Assembly (NCBI GenBank): GCA_034638255.1
Contig: JAWPGT010000011.1
Location: 62,001 to 126,000 of the forward strand
Source of the DNA: Coprinus comatus
Lineage: Eukaryota; Basidiomycota; Agaricomycetes; Agaricales; Agaricaceae
Direction: 5' to 3'
Length of the DNA: 64,000 bases
The position numbers and the translations under genes are program-made. The notes beneath the pieces are model-generated. The model was not told the DNA's origin. It made no database searches and was given only the letters and a program-made list of their open reading frames with translations. This document shows positions 24,449 to 36,977 of the stretch, piece by piece. Positions within the stretch are counted from its first letter, which is position 1; each line of letters opens with the position of its first letter.

Positions 24449-24482
24449 ATCAAGCATCAAGCATCGTGCATCATGCATCATG
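24449..24482 (+). repeat. short CATCAAG/CATCATG tandem repeat
   Basis: Degenerate 7-base tandem unit (CATCAAG, CATCAAG, CATCGTG, CATCATG, CATCATGG) following a poly-T run at 24414-24424. A simple sequence repeat. Confidence 0.7.
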
Positions 24483-25181
24483 GTGTATAATACAAAACTG
24501 TAACAACAACGTGTTGTTAGCACGACAATACAATTTGAATACAATAGTTACAGTAGTTGAGAGGCGGAGGCAGTGTCCACTATCAAACACCCGAAGATCA
24601 ATCTCTCATTATACCAGAAATTGTAAACCCTTCCTTTGTGGAACCCTGACACTCTCGGAGTCTCTGAGGGTGCGCTTCAAATTGTACCGAAAGGACTGAA
24701 GAGATCAACTTTCTCTTTCTCTCCGGCTCCGGTTAGGAGCTCTGTTTCGGAGATTTTTGATGTTTGATGCGCCGCAGTGCAGACACATGCATTTACTCCC
24801 AAGAATCACCTCCTTCATAATTGATCGCTCTTTAGTGGTGTTAATCAAGTGTAAGTGCTCGATGCTCAGTTGTGCTCTAATGCTCTCTCAAAAAAACTGT
24901 AAATGAGTCTAGCGAAAAAAGAAAACAGAAATATGATATAGATGATGAATATACTAAGGATACATAATACGAATTAACCCATATACATAATAATCGAGAG
25001 AGAGAGAGTAAAAGTTCGAAAGGAAAAATGTATAATTTAGTCATTAAAAGCAAACACCCCCCACATAACAAACAAAAAAGAGAAGAAAGAAATACAGGGT
25101 TTTTAAACTGTTCATTGCCAAATAATGCCCAAAAAAGGAGGTCGTAAAAATCATCATCATCATCATCAACGAAAAAAACAT

Positions 25182-26646
25182 CTAATAAATGGTCATCGAC
25201 CTCGCCTTCCCACTGGGTCTCAACTTGGACTCCAAAGAAGCTGCAGCAACATTAACATCTTGGGCAAACGACATACTAGCTCTTCTGGAGGTCGCCACAG
25301 GTCTCTTCTTCTGGCAAACTTCGCTTTCAACTTGGCTTGACAACCTCATCTCTCTACAAAAATCATTCAACTTCTTGGCTGCATTTCTCCTTTCCTGTAT
25401 CTCTTCTTGAGTTGAAGCGTATCCTGCAGCTGTAACTGCAACATCAATTCTTTTAAGGTTTTTATAGAAATCTGATCCTCTTTCGAGTTTGAGTGTAAGG
25501 AAATCTTCCAGAGCGCTGCATACGTCAATTACGTCGTCTTCATAACATTGCATTGAAAGAGTTTCGATTGGTGATCCAGCCAAGTTTGAAAATGTCTCAA
25601 CGACACTATCAACAGGGAAGAATGGAGTGATATGAAGTTTCCTCAGCTTGCTCAAAGGGGTTTCTTGGGGTTTAGCGAAGAGAGCATCATTAGCCACAGC
25701 AGTAGCTAAAGAAAACTCATCAACGGTAGGACCGACAACAGCCATAATCCTTTCCATGCAAGTCCTGTTGAAATCCTCATTCTCGTGGAAACAACTTCCA
25801 AGATCGAGAACTTGAAGACGACATTCTACGGGAGTGGTTGACCAGTCTGGGGATCCGAGATGGGTGTCACGGATAGTGAGATTGCGAAGGGTACGGATGC
25901 GGAGGAGAGAGGGGAGGTGGAGGGATGATCCGAGTAAGGGGTGATCCGGAACATCGGAGTCGCCACGAACCAAAGGGATATAGTGAACGCCCTTAAGGTC
26001 TGGAGAATGGATTTCTGAACGATTGATGCGTTCCAAGGAAAGGGATTGGAGATTGGTGCAGGAGGCGGCAATGGAAACCACTAAGCGTTCACTCCTGTTA
26101 AGAAATTGGTCGATGAGTTTGAATGACCGGTGAGAACGGGAAACAAAAAAAAAACGTACAATGGAGTGGCGTCCTCGCTGCCTACGTTTGAGATGGAGAG
26201 ATGTTTGAGGTTGGAGAGATGGGGGAATGGTGCGACAACGGACGAGTCGAGAGAGCCAGCCACACGGAGGTTGAGGGTGGAGAGGCGCGGACAGGCGGAG
26301 AGAAGAGCGATGACAGCGTCTGAGCGCTCGCGGAGAGAAATGTGGCTTGGGGCAAAGATGTCGTCGTCGTGGGCGTTGAGTTCGAGGTCTTCGATGTTTG
26401 CACAGTAGCTGCGAGGAACGTTCTCCAGGAATCGCTCGAGAGCAGCAAAGTGAGCTATTTTGATTGACTGAAAAGAGGTGAGAAGTGAAGTGAGGCCGGA
26501 GCTGGGCAACATACTTTGAAACGGGAAGGAACACATGCGCTGTAGGAGTCTTGGTCGGTCTGTGCGAGGGCATCTACGTCGTCTGGGCTGAGCTCAGCGA
26601 TGATCTGGAGCTTGAGTTCTGTGGGGAGGATGGGCCAGGAGGACAT
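25182..26646 (-). CDS. F-box-like / leucine-rich-repeat protein
   Basis: Start ATG at 26646 (MSSWPILPTELKLQIIAELS); the in-frame GTG farther upstream is not a start. The first exon resembles the first helix pair of an F-box (LPTELKLQIIAELSPDDVDAL). An intron with GTATGTTG..TTTTCAG ends (about 26515-26469) leads to an exon of leucine-rich repeats: LSTLNLRVAGSL and LKHLSISNVGSE. A second intron (about 26158-26097) joins TPL to SERLVVSIAASCTNLQSLSL, followed by LRNLTIRDTHLG, LQVLDLGSCF and LRKLHITPFF. The C-terminus is basic and ends PSGKARSMTIY. Likely an SCF adaptor or an LRR scaffold; target unknown. It is isolated between two gene deserts. Confidence 0.75.
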
Positions 26647-27904
26647 TGTTGGGATGGATTTCACTTTTTCGGCTGCCGTATAAGAGGGGCGATCGATCGT
26701 CCGACGTCTTCGATTTCGACCTCATCGGGCCATTTCCAAAAAAACATACTCCCAAAATAGACCCCATTGTTTGCTCCTGTTTGCTCCCAATCCTGTGTCG
26801 ATATACCGTGCTCTCCGCATCTCACAATCTCGCTTCCCTGGCACTTCCCTCCTCGGCATTCTCACTCGCCTATCGGTATCGGTATCTCTCACTTGACGGA
26901 ACAGCATGTATATCTCTAGAGTTACTCACCCCGGATACTACGGGCGCTAACACTCTCTTTCGTCGGTAACAATACATCCATAACAACCCTAGCTGTAACT
27001 TGTCTCTCCCGTTTCTTCTCGACTTCCGCTCTTGTAGGGGGACAACAGCTTCTTCCTTCTTACAAGGGCCAATACCCCTATCTCTTCTTGATGATGCAAC
27101 ATGACGCTCCCATCAATCAATGTAACATCTCTCCCTTCACCTTGTATCCATGTACAACCACTACTCTCCTCGAGGCTCGCATTCTTTACACTTCCCGTCA
27201 TGTACGGATTATTCTCAGAACTGCGTATCCGTGTCCCTGTAATTTGCAAGAGACTCCCAAAAGAGGAAACATTTCCTCCGTTTGACGTATGTCAGTCTAC
27301 TTCTTCGAGGGTCCATGACTTGAGGGGGGAGGTTAATCTTGGTACATCCGTGACGCGTGAAGCATACGTACACTTACTTTTATCTACTTATGACTGGGAA
27401 GAGTGGATATAGCTTGATTTTTTTTGAATCTCCTTGTAGATCGGGCTTGAGTGGAAAAACTATCTTTTACAGTATATCTCCCTTTCGACCATTGTGTTTG
27501 GTTCTTCGATATCGAAAACACCAAGCCCTTTCGTTACAAGGACTCGGTTTAACTCCAAGGATTAACTTCCCTCCCCCACTTTTTCTCCATCTTATTTGAC
27601 ATTATGGCCAATGGGATAATGATAATATTGTAACTCGTCTTGTACTTGACAATCACTTTCCCATTCATCTCGGATACACACGTGGAACAAAAGAGTCTAG
27701 AAATCAAAATCAAAATCATGGTGCAAGTAATCCAGTGCATCGACCATTTAATACAAAGGATAATCGATGCCTGTATCCGTTAATCCGTAATCTGTGTAGT
27801 AGGGCTGTATCTAACCATCATAATGATGAAAAGTCCAAATTTCCGATATATGATGGAATACTCTTTTCGAACTAAACACAACTGCGAATCAGGAACTTGC
27901 AAGT

Positions 27905-27948
27905 TAAATCACAAATCACAAATCACAAATCACAAAATCATAAATCAT
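27905..27948 (+). repeat. (AAATCAC)n tandem repeat
   Basis: About five copies of a 7-base unit, AAATCAC, with drift at the right end (AAAATCATAAATCAT). Simple repeat within the desert. Confidence 0.8.
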
Positions 27949-30900
27949 TGATACTAATTGGTAGTCTGGCACTGGATGAGCGGTGAATACTCACCAGACA
28001 TGGACCGGTGTGAGTAATTGAAGCTTATTCTTCTTCTACAAGAAAAGTATTTTTATTTTTGTCCAATAAGCACAACGCCCATTCCACCGCCCCGCCGCTC
28101 ATTGTTGCCATCAGACGGCCCCACTACTTAGTACTTACTGATGTTGTTCATGTATATTTCTAAGTATCTTGGCAACACTTAACAATTAGGAACAAGAGAA
28201 CAATGTCGAATAAGAATAAGTTCTATTTTGAATAGCGCGCCCGCCGCATACACACATGTACGCACGCACGTTTAACAACGCTCAGAACGGACGTGCTTTA
28301 CGGACTGTCTTGAATGTCAATTATGACTACCCATACACTTAAAAATCTCGGAGTGAGGTAGTAATCTCCTTCAGTTAAGCTTAGGATACTCTTAGGTAGG
28401 TAATTTGCTATCATTTTATAGTCTACACGTACCGAGGGTTCTTTCAAAACGTTAATCTTTCGTTCAACATCAACATCATTTCATTTCTTGAAACTTTCAC
28501 TCTCAGCTGTGGTATACTGTTACTTGCCAATAATGTTTTTCTTAACAAACTACGACATCGGACAAAAAAGAAACTTGGCAGAATACTTGGTACTAACTAG
28601 TTGTCAAGACAATTTCATAAACACCTAAACTTCCCAACTCGTTGAACCCCAAACGACTCCTACCCAACTCCGAGTACTTCATTCAGGCCTCCAGCGCTTT
28701 AGTTTCAACTTCCAGTGTCCACACCAGTTGTGACTTTCAATCAAGTGTTCGATATTTTTGAGATGTTTTGGAGTAATGGGAGATAGAAATCGAAATTCGG
28801 CTCCGGGATTTTTCGGGAATCGGAAACGATTGCCTTACAAAATTGAACAACCACTTTACACTCTACGGACCGAACGTTGTAAGAAGTACCGAAAACCGAA
28901 ATGTCAATGTTTTACATACTGACAAACTCAAAGGTTGATACATATGAAGTAATTTTTGATAACCTCGTGTTTTTTTCAAGGGGCAAAAGGGGTCGCTGTT
29001 ACAACTGATGCCAACTTCAGATGACCATCGCGTGATAATTTCTATTTCTATTAAAGACTGTTACTAAATACAAGATCTGCTAGTCAGTAGTAAGTAGTGT
29101 TAGTAGTGAGTGGGCTAAGTAAAATAAGGGCTAAACTGGTGGCACGATTGAACGTAAAGAATTGTTAAACCAACATCTGTTTCAAAATTCTCGCTAACCT
29201 ACTATGTAGGTAAGGTCACCGGGCCAGTAAAAAAAAAACGCGAACCTTTAAAAAGCTTGGTTTCGCTTGTCAAAATTGATAAATGTAAATCTCGGGTACT
29301 TGGTAAATATCTCCACATACATATACAGTATAAGTATATACAGAACATACATACATAGCACCTACCGTAGACTCCGAGGATCCTACAAGTTCAAGTTCCC
29401 GTACCCCCATTACAAAATTGACAGTTGATACATATGTTTGATACTTGATCTGATCTAACTCCGAGTTCACCCTCCCCCTCATAATTCATCATGCTGTTTA
29501 CGTTTTAGCTTTCCCGCCGTTAAGGCTAGTTTTTCAGCCATATTAACCTCGGATAGCTTGCAGATTGATAATTGATGGGAGAAATTTGTGTGTACGATAA
29601 TTCTCATACGATATACACCCCGACGACACACACCCTGAATCGAGAGTGTCCCACAAATACACTTTTTTTTTGATAGAACGAAAATTTCGGGGATATTTGA
29701 AAACAAATTGAATACATATCATAATTGAGGTCGCTTGCGGGGCCCCTTAAGGTGTTGAATAGGTGTAGTAGATCAAGAGATTCATCGATAAGAAGTATAT
29801 GCCATGTATAGTAAATGAAGATATGTTTTCAGTTTTGATAATCAGTCTAATTCAGAAATTTGATTTAAAAAATCTAACGGTATCATCGATGTAACTTACT
29901 ACTAATACTAGTAGGAGTGAGAGATTCTGGCCAGAAGTTAGTGGCGAATGTTTTTAGAGTCCACCCTCTTGGGAAAAAAAAGGTGGACTACTTTTCGTTC
30001 GGAGTAAAGTGAATTGATTTACCTTAACCCTGATGCTTCCAAGGTACCAGGACTTTCACTAGGCCTTCACATCGGACAATATAATGATAAGGATATGAAT
30101 CATGATACAGTTTTTTCGGAACTCTACAACTCTCATGTATATAGTATGTAGTGCCTCCGAGTTGAGATGGTTACCTTAGTATGTTTTAGTTTGAAGGAAA
30201 GCGGACTTGGAACGGACCTACCGCTATCAACTGATTATCTATATCATTCCAATCATTATCATACACTACGAGTCTAGGGACGCTACGACAAGTTTTATTA
30301 TCCTTTTTAATCGTGTTTCTATGGTGAACCTTTAGTACGAGTGCGTCGTTATCATAAATCATAAATTGAGTGTGTCGAGTGCTGAATATTTGAATATTGA
30401 ATTGTGAATTGTGTTGATGTTTTGATTGTTGTTTCCACTGTTTGGACCTCCTCCGAGAGGCAAGGACCACTAATTGTGGCAGATGTGCTGCAATGATCGA
30501 TTGTTTGAACTGCTGCCAAGTTCCCTTCGTTTTTACTACTAAGTACTTGAGGTAATGAAACTTGTTCCGACGGACATCACAGCCACCTCGGTGTTGTAAT
30601 AGTATACTGTATCAATTTACTTCGGAGGTGGCAGTGTCTGGGGCAGTTGACCTCCGGTATTTTTGGTATCCCGTACTACTAGGTACTTTGATAGCTGAAA
30701 ATAATGCGCTACACAGTGCGCATCGCAGTGGAGATATTCACGAAATTTTTCGTCATTTTGAGATCGTGAAGTTATAGGTGTGTATGACGTTATCATTATG
30801 ACGTAGTATGTCTCAAGTACACTGATTGTACCAGCGTGATGTCGGTAAAAATTGTAAGGTGCATGAAACCCTCAGAATGAGAAATTGTATCATACGAAGG

Positions 30901-33900
30901 CTCCCAGGAACAGACCCTTGGTTAATCTGCATAAATGTATGATACACTACGCTGAACTCGGATACTCGGAATTGTATTCGGTTGGTTGGCGTTTTGTCAG
31001 ACCTATCGACATAGCATGGCAGCGGCGATGAGTAGATGTTAATGAAGCTATCGTTCAATTTTCAGCTTACAAACCATAACCGGTCGTTGGTGGCGGAGTA
31101 GTAGTAATAAAATTTGAAAGTTTGACTTCTCCGCAGAACAGTCGGAGTGCTGACTGAGGCTGTGACAAGCAATAGTCAGTAGCAAGCGATGTCACTGAGG
31201 GTATAAAGTATTATTGATTGGATCGCTATTGAATGTACTGCAAACTTCAACTACGAGCACTGAGCTCACCGGGTTTGGACTCGGATAGTACACTTTAAAC
31301 CCACTGTCAATGGTGTGAAATCTATTCCATTTGTAGTACTGAGTCCATCTCAATATCTTGGCAGAATGTATTTAGGCCGAAGTTTTCATAACACCGCAGC
31401 ACGCAATCATTTCTCTGAGGCAGGACTGTAGAAGCGGGTGTTACTGGCCGGACTAATACCAAGGGGAGTTGATTGTATTCCAACCCCACTTAAATTCTAC
31501 TTATCAAGACTTTCCAGACACTCCGAAGTTGGGGTATAACCGAAAATCGAGTCACCGTACATTCCTACCGCATATATCGCACTGACTGTTTCTGAATCAA
31601 AGGTCTCAGAACTGAAGTTATTTTTTTATTTTAGTGTTTTCTTGGATTGTGAGCACACGAAGATCATGGTGGAAAAAGACGGGCCCATGGCTAATTACCC
31701 ATTTTAAATGGGATTATCAGTAGTAAACTTTGAAACAGGTACTGGACCGGAAAAACCGAGGGTTGTTGCTCATGCTTTTGTTGAAACGTTTGAATGTGAA
31801 TGGAAATGTAGTGATCGGGTGCAGGTACACAAGTATTTACGAGTTAATGGACCTGAATATCTGAAGTTTTGGAAGTTTAAAAAGGTCCTAACAAGTCGGG
31901 ATTTGTGGCGGCCTCAGCGGCATTTCTGGGAAAAAATGCTCATGAGGTCGACTCGACTTCTGGGGGAATCATTAAGGATTCCCAACTTGATCGTGACAAT
32001 ATTTTATATTTTATTGAACTTAACTGGTGTGATGATTCATGAATATGATGTCCAGTGTAAGAACGAATTAACACATATGACAGACAACTAGTCATTTTAA
32101 GCATTTGTCTTATGATGTAAGGACATGAAAAACGTCGTTAAAGAAGCGACAGGTTTGCTTATGCTACTAGATGCTCTTAAAACCAATCTGGTCCCATGGC
32201 ACACTATAAGTAAATTGCATTTTGACAGCGGAAAACATTGTCCGAGAATGGAGGAGCTCGTGAGTTAGACAGACTTAGTCAACGGTGAGTATTTGAGTCA
32301 CCGTCACTAATAACACTAGTTGTCGGATTTAATTGTCGGGAATTGGATGACATTCAAGACACCGGCTTTTTTGCTGCGGACTACCAACGAGTTAGTAATA
32401 CTTTCGCCTCAACAAGGAACCCGGGAAAAGGGGTTTGGAGCCAATTGAATTCTAGTCTGTGGGTCATCCGACTTCCAAATCCGACTCCATATACAAGTTG
32501 TATCTGTATTTGATCAATGATGATAAATGTAAAGTCAAGTGAGACCTATCTCATGACTAATCGCTTAAAACACTAAACAAAAATATTCTCAGGAAGTGTT
32601 AGGTGTTGCAGGGTCAAAAATAATTGACACCAGAAGTTGGTACTATTATTGGCCTCTGTTCGACACTTCAAACTTTAGTATCAGTGACGGCTAGAGACGA
32701 CTACAGACCTTGTCGGAGGTCACTTTATCATTATAACAGACCAACAGTAGCCAACAGTAGTATCCACCACGCTGTCGGGCCTTAAATAGATCAATACCCC
32801 ACACTTAGCTGATGACGGTAAGTGAAGTACATGGATACACACTTAATTATTTAAGTTTGATGCTACTGATGTGGTCAGTTGATGAACGGACCCTAGAACA
32901 TGTGCATGAACCATGGACACCAGAGAAACAAAATTCAGTGTACAGTCATACCAATTTTCAACGTAGTACATCATATATCGGGAACAGTAAGCAGACCGTG
33001 ACTCATCGGGATGTCAGGTCCACTGGTGAGAAGTCACGCATCTGTACAAATCAGACTAATCATACATCCTCATAACAATAGAACTTTCACCACTTGAATA
33101 TTCTCTAACATACTAGTATCTGCATTGATCCTAGTACCATTAGTTTTAAGGTAAGTGCACTCTATTTGATATCTTGGGGCCATTCAATTAGTATGTTTGC
33201 ATACTTATTACTTACATATCCCGGGCTCCCCCACCTGTTGCCTCGAGAACATAGTACCAACTCTCCGAGGGCACACAGCCCGAACTGCACTGTCAGTTGT
33301 GATGACATGTGTACTGTACATGTGGGTTGATTTCTCGGCGTCTCCAGTAGTCACGGGGTCTTTCCATTTGCTTACCACTTACTTTGACACATTTGACCCC
33401 ATAGACGCGTCACTGAACGAAAGCACTGGGGCGCTGAACTAAGCGTGATGGAACACGAATACATACATGCCCCTTGGGACTTCACATTGGCTTATAAATC
33501 CGGTAGGAGGACGGAACGTATCTGTTCGGAAGTTGAGTGTCCCGAGTTGTGGTAAGTTATGCATATTTTCGCTTACTTTCAAAGCTCTAAGTCATGACAT
33601 TGTTCCGTTGCCGTCGAAGTGTAGATTTTCAGTTACAAAGTTGCGGCGGGATGAATCTCCACTCTGTCTAGGTCCGGCTCGACACTTGGCCGAGCTCTAA
33701 GATCTGAATATAGTGAGTTTGCCATCTAGACTCTCAAGTCGTGTTTTTACTTATGAGATCAGGATGGAATATCCTAAGGTGCGAATACACAACTATTTTA
33801 TTTGTAACACGATCTCCGGTTATTCCGTTCACACCAGAACGTACTGACATTCCATTGATTTCAGAACACTGATTTTACGCACGCATAACTCACTATGGGT

Positions 33901-34017
33901 ACAATGGAAATACTTAATGGAGTCATACCTTCTACTACAATAGCTCGTTATGGATGAGTGGCCAATGATACTGAGTTCTATCGGGGATACGGGCGCTGAT
34001 TCAAGGCGAAAGTTTGA

Positions 34018-34034
34018 TTTTTTTTTTTTTTTCA
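34018..34034 (+). repeat. poly-T tract
   Basis: Run of about 14-16 T, typical of AT-rich intergenic DNA. Listed only because it may be length-variable. Confidence 0.7.
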
Positions 34035-36173
34035 TTTACAATCAGAATAGCACCCCTTAACTCCTCATTCCAGGGCGTTCTCTCCCAACTACAGATTTAG
34101 GTACAGACATCTGAATCTTCTCTGTCACTACAACTTCCGCTAGGTTGGGGCAAATAAGATACAAGATCATCAAAGTCTTAGAAATGCCATCGGGAATTCG
34201 AAACGGTGATTAGTGGGAACATGGGAGATATTCATGTAACTTCGTTGAGTGGAGAATCCGTCGCTTTTTTAGAAGCTCCTCATCATGATCGCTGGTAAGT
34301 ATCGCCGTTATCATGATGTAACAGCTTGATCATCAGTTACCGGTGAACACACATCAGGATGTCGGTGAAAGGTACATCAAATAAACACATACCACAACTT
34401 AGATTAAACTTCAAGGCTGCCCAGTAATTCACTACTAGATGACGCCCAACACATCAATTTCGTATTATACCTGCTACTGGAATGAATTTAAGTGAGTGCA
34501 TTGTGATGATATCACTGTAGTGCTGGTGGTGATAGGCTAGACCTGGGCACAATGGTATATTTGCACCTTGAGACAAGGATACCCACACTCTCCTCACACT
34601 TCTAGAAAAATGGTCTGCTAGAAGCAAAGGTAAACTTGATCATTTACGCCGCCCGCTACATCGGTCCGCTTGTGATCGGGACTTTGTTCAATACTGACTC
34701 TGATCCTCTGAGTGGTATATTACTTTAAGGTTTGGGAATCATACTGATTCTAGTACGAGTATATCTGTGTTAACACCATCAGCACCATCTGTCAAGATCA
34801 CCATTATAGAATTCCATCGCAAAGCCAAGTCATAGACTAGGTTATCGCAGCCATTGGGTCCAACTGCGTTACTATATTATACATGGTGAAGGAATCATGC
34901 TCATGCCGATGACTTCTGGCGTTAGAGAAGAGTCGGGATTAACTCCCGCACTCCGTGCTCCCCGTTCTATACTAGTGTTAAGAATGGGTTTTCTCAGCGC
35001 CCAGCGCCCAGCGTTGGAAAAAGAAAAAGTAGTCTGTGCAGTGGTAAGATATGTACTCCAGTTAAATTTTAAGAAGTCAATTTAGACCCCAACCTTGTTT
35101 CTCACTACCATCTAAAAGGTGTGGAACAATAGGTTTCAAAGAACTGCCATTTAGCATTTACTAATTGTATTCATTGTAAGTCATCATGAGATGGCCATAA
35201 ATTTCCAGTGATCAGCGGATTTACAGTCATGAGTCTAAGTTTATTCTTGGCCACAATTGTCCTCACTGCCCAATATACATAGTCAATCTATTACTGATCG
35301 ATGATCATTATGAGGGTACTTCAGCCATGATCAAAAGGATCAACGACAGCTTGGCAGACTAAGGCTAGGTCTAGGTTTACAGATTGGCCGTTTTGAAAAG
35401 TTCATATACATAGCATGCCATCTGTTAAGGGGAAATCCATTCACTAGATGCTACTGGACGTAAGGCAATGGCTTTAAGAATTCCGTTGGTGATTGGATCA
35501 TAATGAGGGCATACCGTGGTAATGAACCTGGCAGCACGGAACTTGGAAATTAGACACAGCAGACTACTTACTCTATGGTGGCACAAAGTCACTCAAGCTG
35601 TTTGGGGTTAGTATCTATATTTCAGTCCAGCGGGTGGTTTGTCCAACCTCAATTACTATTAATGTCATTGAATTGGAATTTGGCTTGGTTTTCGAGTCCT
35701 TTTTCTTGAGTAGGTATGAGGAAGGGAATACCATGGCGCACTTCTCTCCTAAATGATACAGTAAATGGACACTCTCCTAGTTCAAATTGCTCTGTTACTT
35801 CAATACTAGTAGTACGTGCATGGGGGCAGACAATATGGACATCTAGTACTGGAGTTTTGTGTCAATAGTTATGTTACCATGTGCGGCTGCCATGGTAGTA
35901 TGTATATCCGAGTATTTCGAGAACGACGCTACAAGTCCTACACATTTAATATATATAAGCAGATCGGCAGCAACTTGAACTTTCCGGGTTACTGATATAT
36001 TTTTTATTTCTTCACTAAGCTTGAGATTGCTCAATAGATATGCCGAACGTGGCAGTAATTCCAAGGAGTCAAGGGTTTGTTATATAATGAAATAAAGTAT
36101 CCAGTAAGGGTTAAAAAGTCTAGGAGTCACGGCTTACGTTACATTCTGAACCACCATAAGGAGACCCGTGTTG

Positions 36174-36445
36174 ATCCCTATATCGCCTAGGAACCGGTCC
36201 GGACAAAATGTGGTACAATCTGGCCTTCAGGCGGGTACCAAAATTGGCATTTTTGGACCTTGAGGCTGGGTATAAAATACTAAGTAGACTTTTTATGATT
36301 TTTTTACGGAATTTTAGAGGCCAAGTACCGTTTTTCCGGGACAGAAATGAGAGACTGGTCCGGAGGCTGGGGAAAGTCTGGACAAAACCCAGCAATTTCG
36401 GTCCGGACAAATCCTGGATTTTCGGTACCTAGTCTCGATAGGGAT
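36174..36445. mobile_element. MITE-like element with imperfect terminal inverted repeats
   Basis: About 272 bp. The left end reads ATCCCTATATCG then CCTAGGAACCG. The right end, read on the other strand, begins ATCCCTATCG then ACTAGGTACCG. This gives about 23 bp of imperfect inverted repeat. Just inside both ends lies the palindrome-like GTCCGGACAAA. It is more GC-rich than the desert around it and carries no credible protein. Size and ends fit a non-autonomous DNA transposon. I could not confirm a target-site duplication or another copy in this window. Confidence 0.5.
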
Positions 36446-36977
36446 TAGCAAGGGTCCTCCACCGTGTGGAATACTTTAAAGGTTCCTCAATCCTTTGCTA
36501 CCCTGATAAAACGTCACCGAGACCTTCCACCGCACACTGCCAGTATCTCCCATCACTTCACAGGAAGAATACGAGCAGAATACAAGTATAGAGAACATCC
36601 TGGCAGGGTAAGATTACAGGGTCAAGAAGTTCGGTTAAAAAAGCTCCAACAGAGCTTTTAGGTCCGTTTGGCTCGTCTCGATCTTTGTACGTTCCTCGCA
36701 TGTGTCAATGTCTCTTCGGCGCAGCCGATCCATTGAATTCAAAACCACCATTCATAGTTACTTCGTAATTCTAATTTTTTTTTTTTAAGATTTATGGAAC
36801 ACCTGCAACACGTGTTGTGTCGCCTATTTATCAGGTGTCATAGGGTGCCATCAGATGTGGAAAGATGTCATGTTCTGGGAATGTCCCTGAAGTTCCAACT
36901 AACGCATATAATGGGGTATTTGATACCCTTGCTCTCTTTTCATTTCTCATCCTCCTGTTACTTTTGACTGCTTTACT
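36446..36977. other. intergenic, promoter side of the G-alpha gene
   Basis: No gene seen. Contains a poly-T run near 36775-36786 and presumably the promoter of the G-alpha gene starting at 36978. Confidence 0.5.

Larger units (their letters stand above)
19326..25181. other. gene desert, about 5.9 kb
   Basis: AT-rich, with no frame longer than about 100 codons and no splice-linked coding blocks I can recognise on either strand. It holds simple repeats (listed separately) and an inverted-repeat patch at 22697-22800. Probably old, degraded intergenic or transposon-derived DNA. Confidence 0.5.
26647..36173. other. gene desert, about 9.5 kb
   Basis: No gene that I can support. The longest ATG-initiated frame (31708-32091, 127 codons) matches nothing I know and has no spliced context. 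AT-rich, with scattered simple repeats. There is a hairpin at about 30577-30640, where GCCACCTCGG is mirrored by CGGAGGTGGC. No long terminal repeats or transposase motifs were recognised, so any transposons here are too decayed to read by eye. Confidence 0.45.

Noticed and set aside
24449..24482. CATCAAG/CATCATG repeats and other short tandem arrays considered as CRISPR-like
   Set aside because: Units are 6-7 bases with no spacers, in a eukaryotic genome; simple repeats only.
26989..27249. Open minus-strand frame upstream of the LRR/F-box-like gene
   Set aside because: The only starts are internal or non-ATG. No domain and no credible splice partner.
30577..30640. Hairpin GCCACCTCGG / CGGAGGTGGC as a possible regulatory RNA or MITE
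   Set aside because: Arms are only about 10-14 bp with mismatches, in isolation, with no flanking duplication. Insufficient support.
31708..32091. ATG-initiated 127-codon plus-strand frame in the desert
   Set aside because: No recognisable motif, no spliced extension and odd composition. One frame of this length is expected by chance in 10 kb of such DNA.
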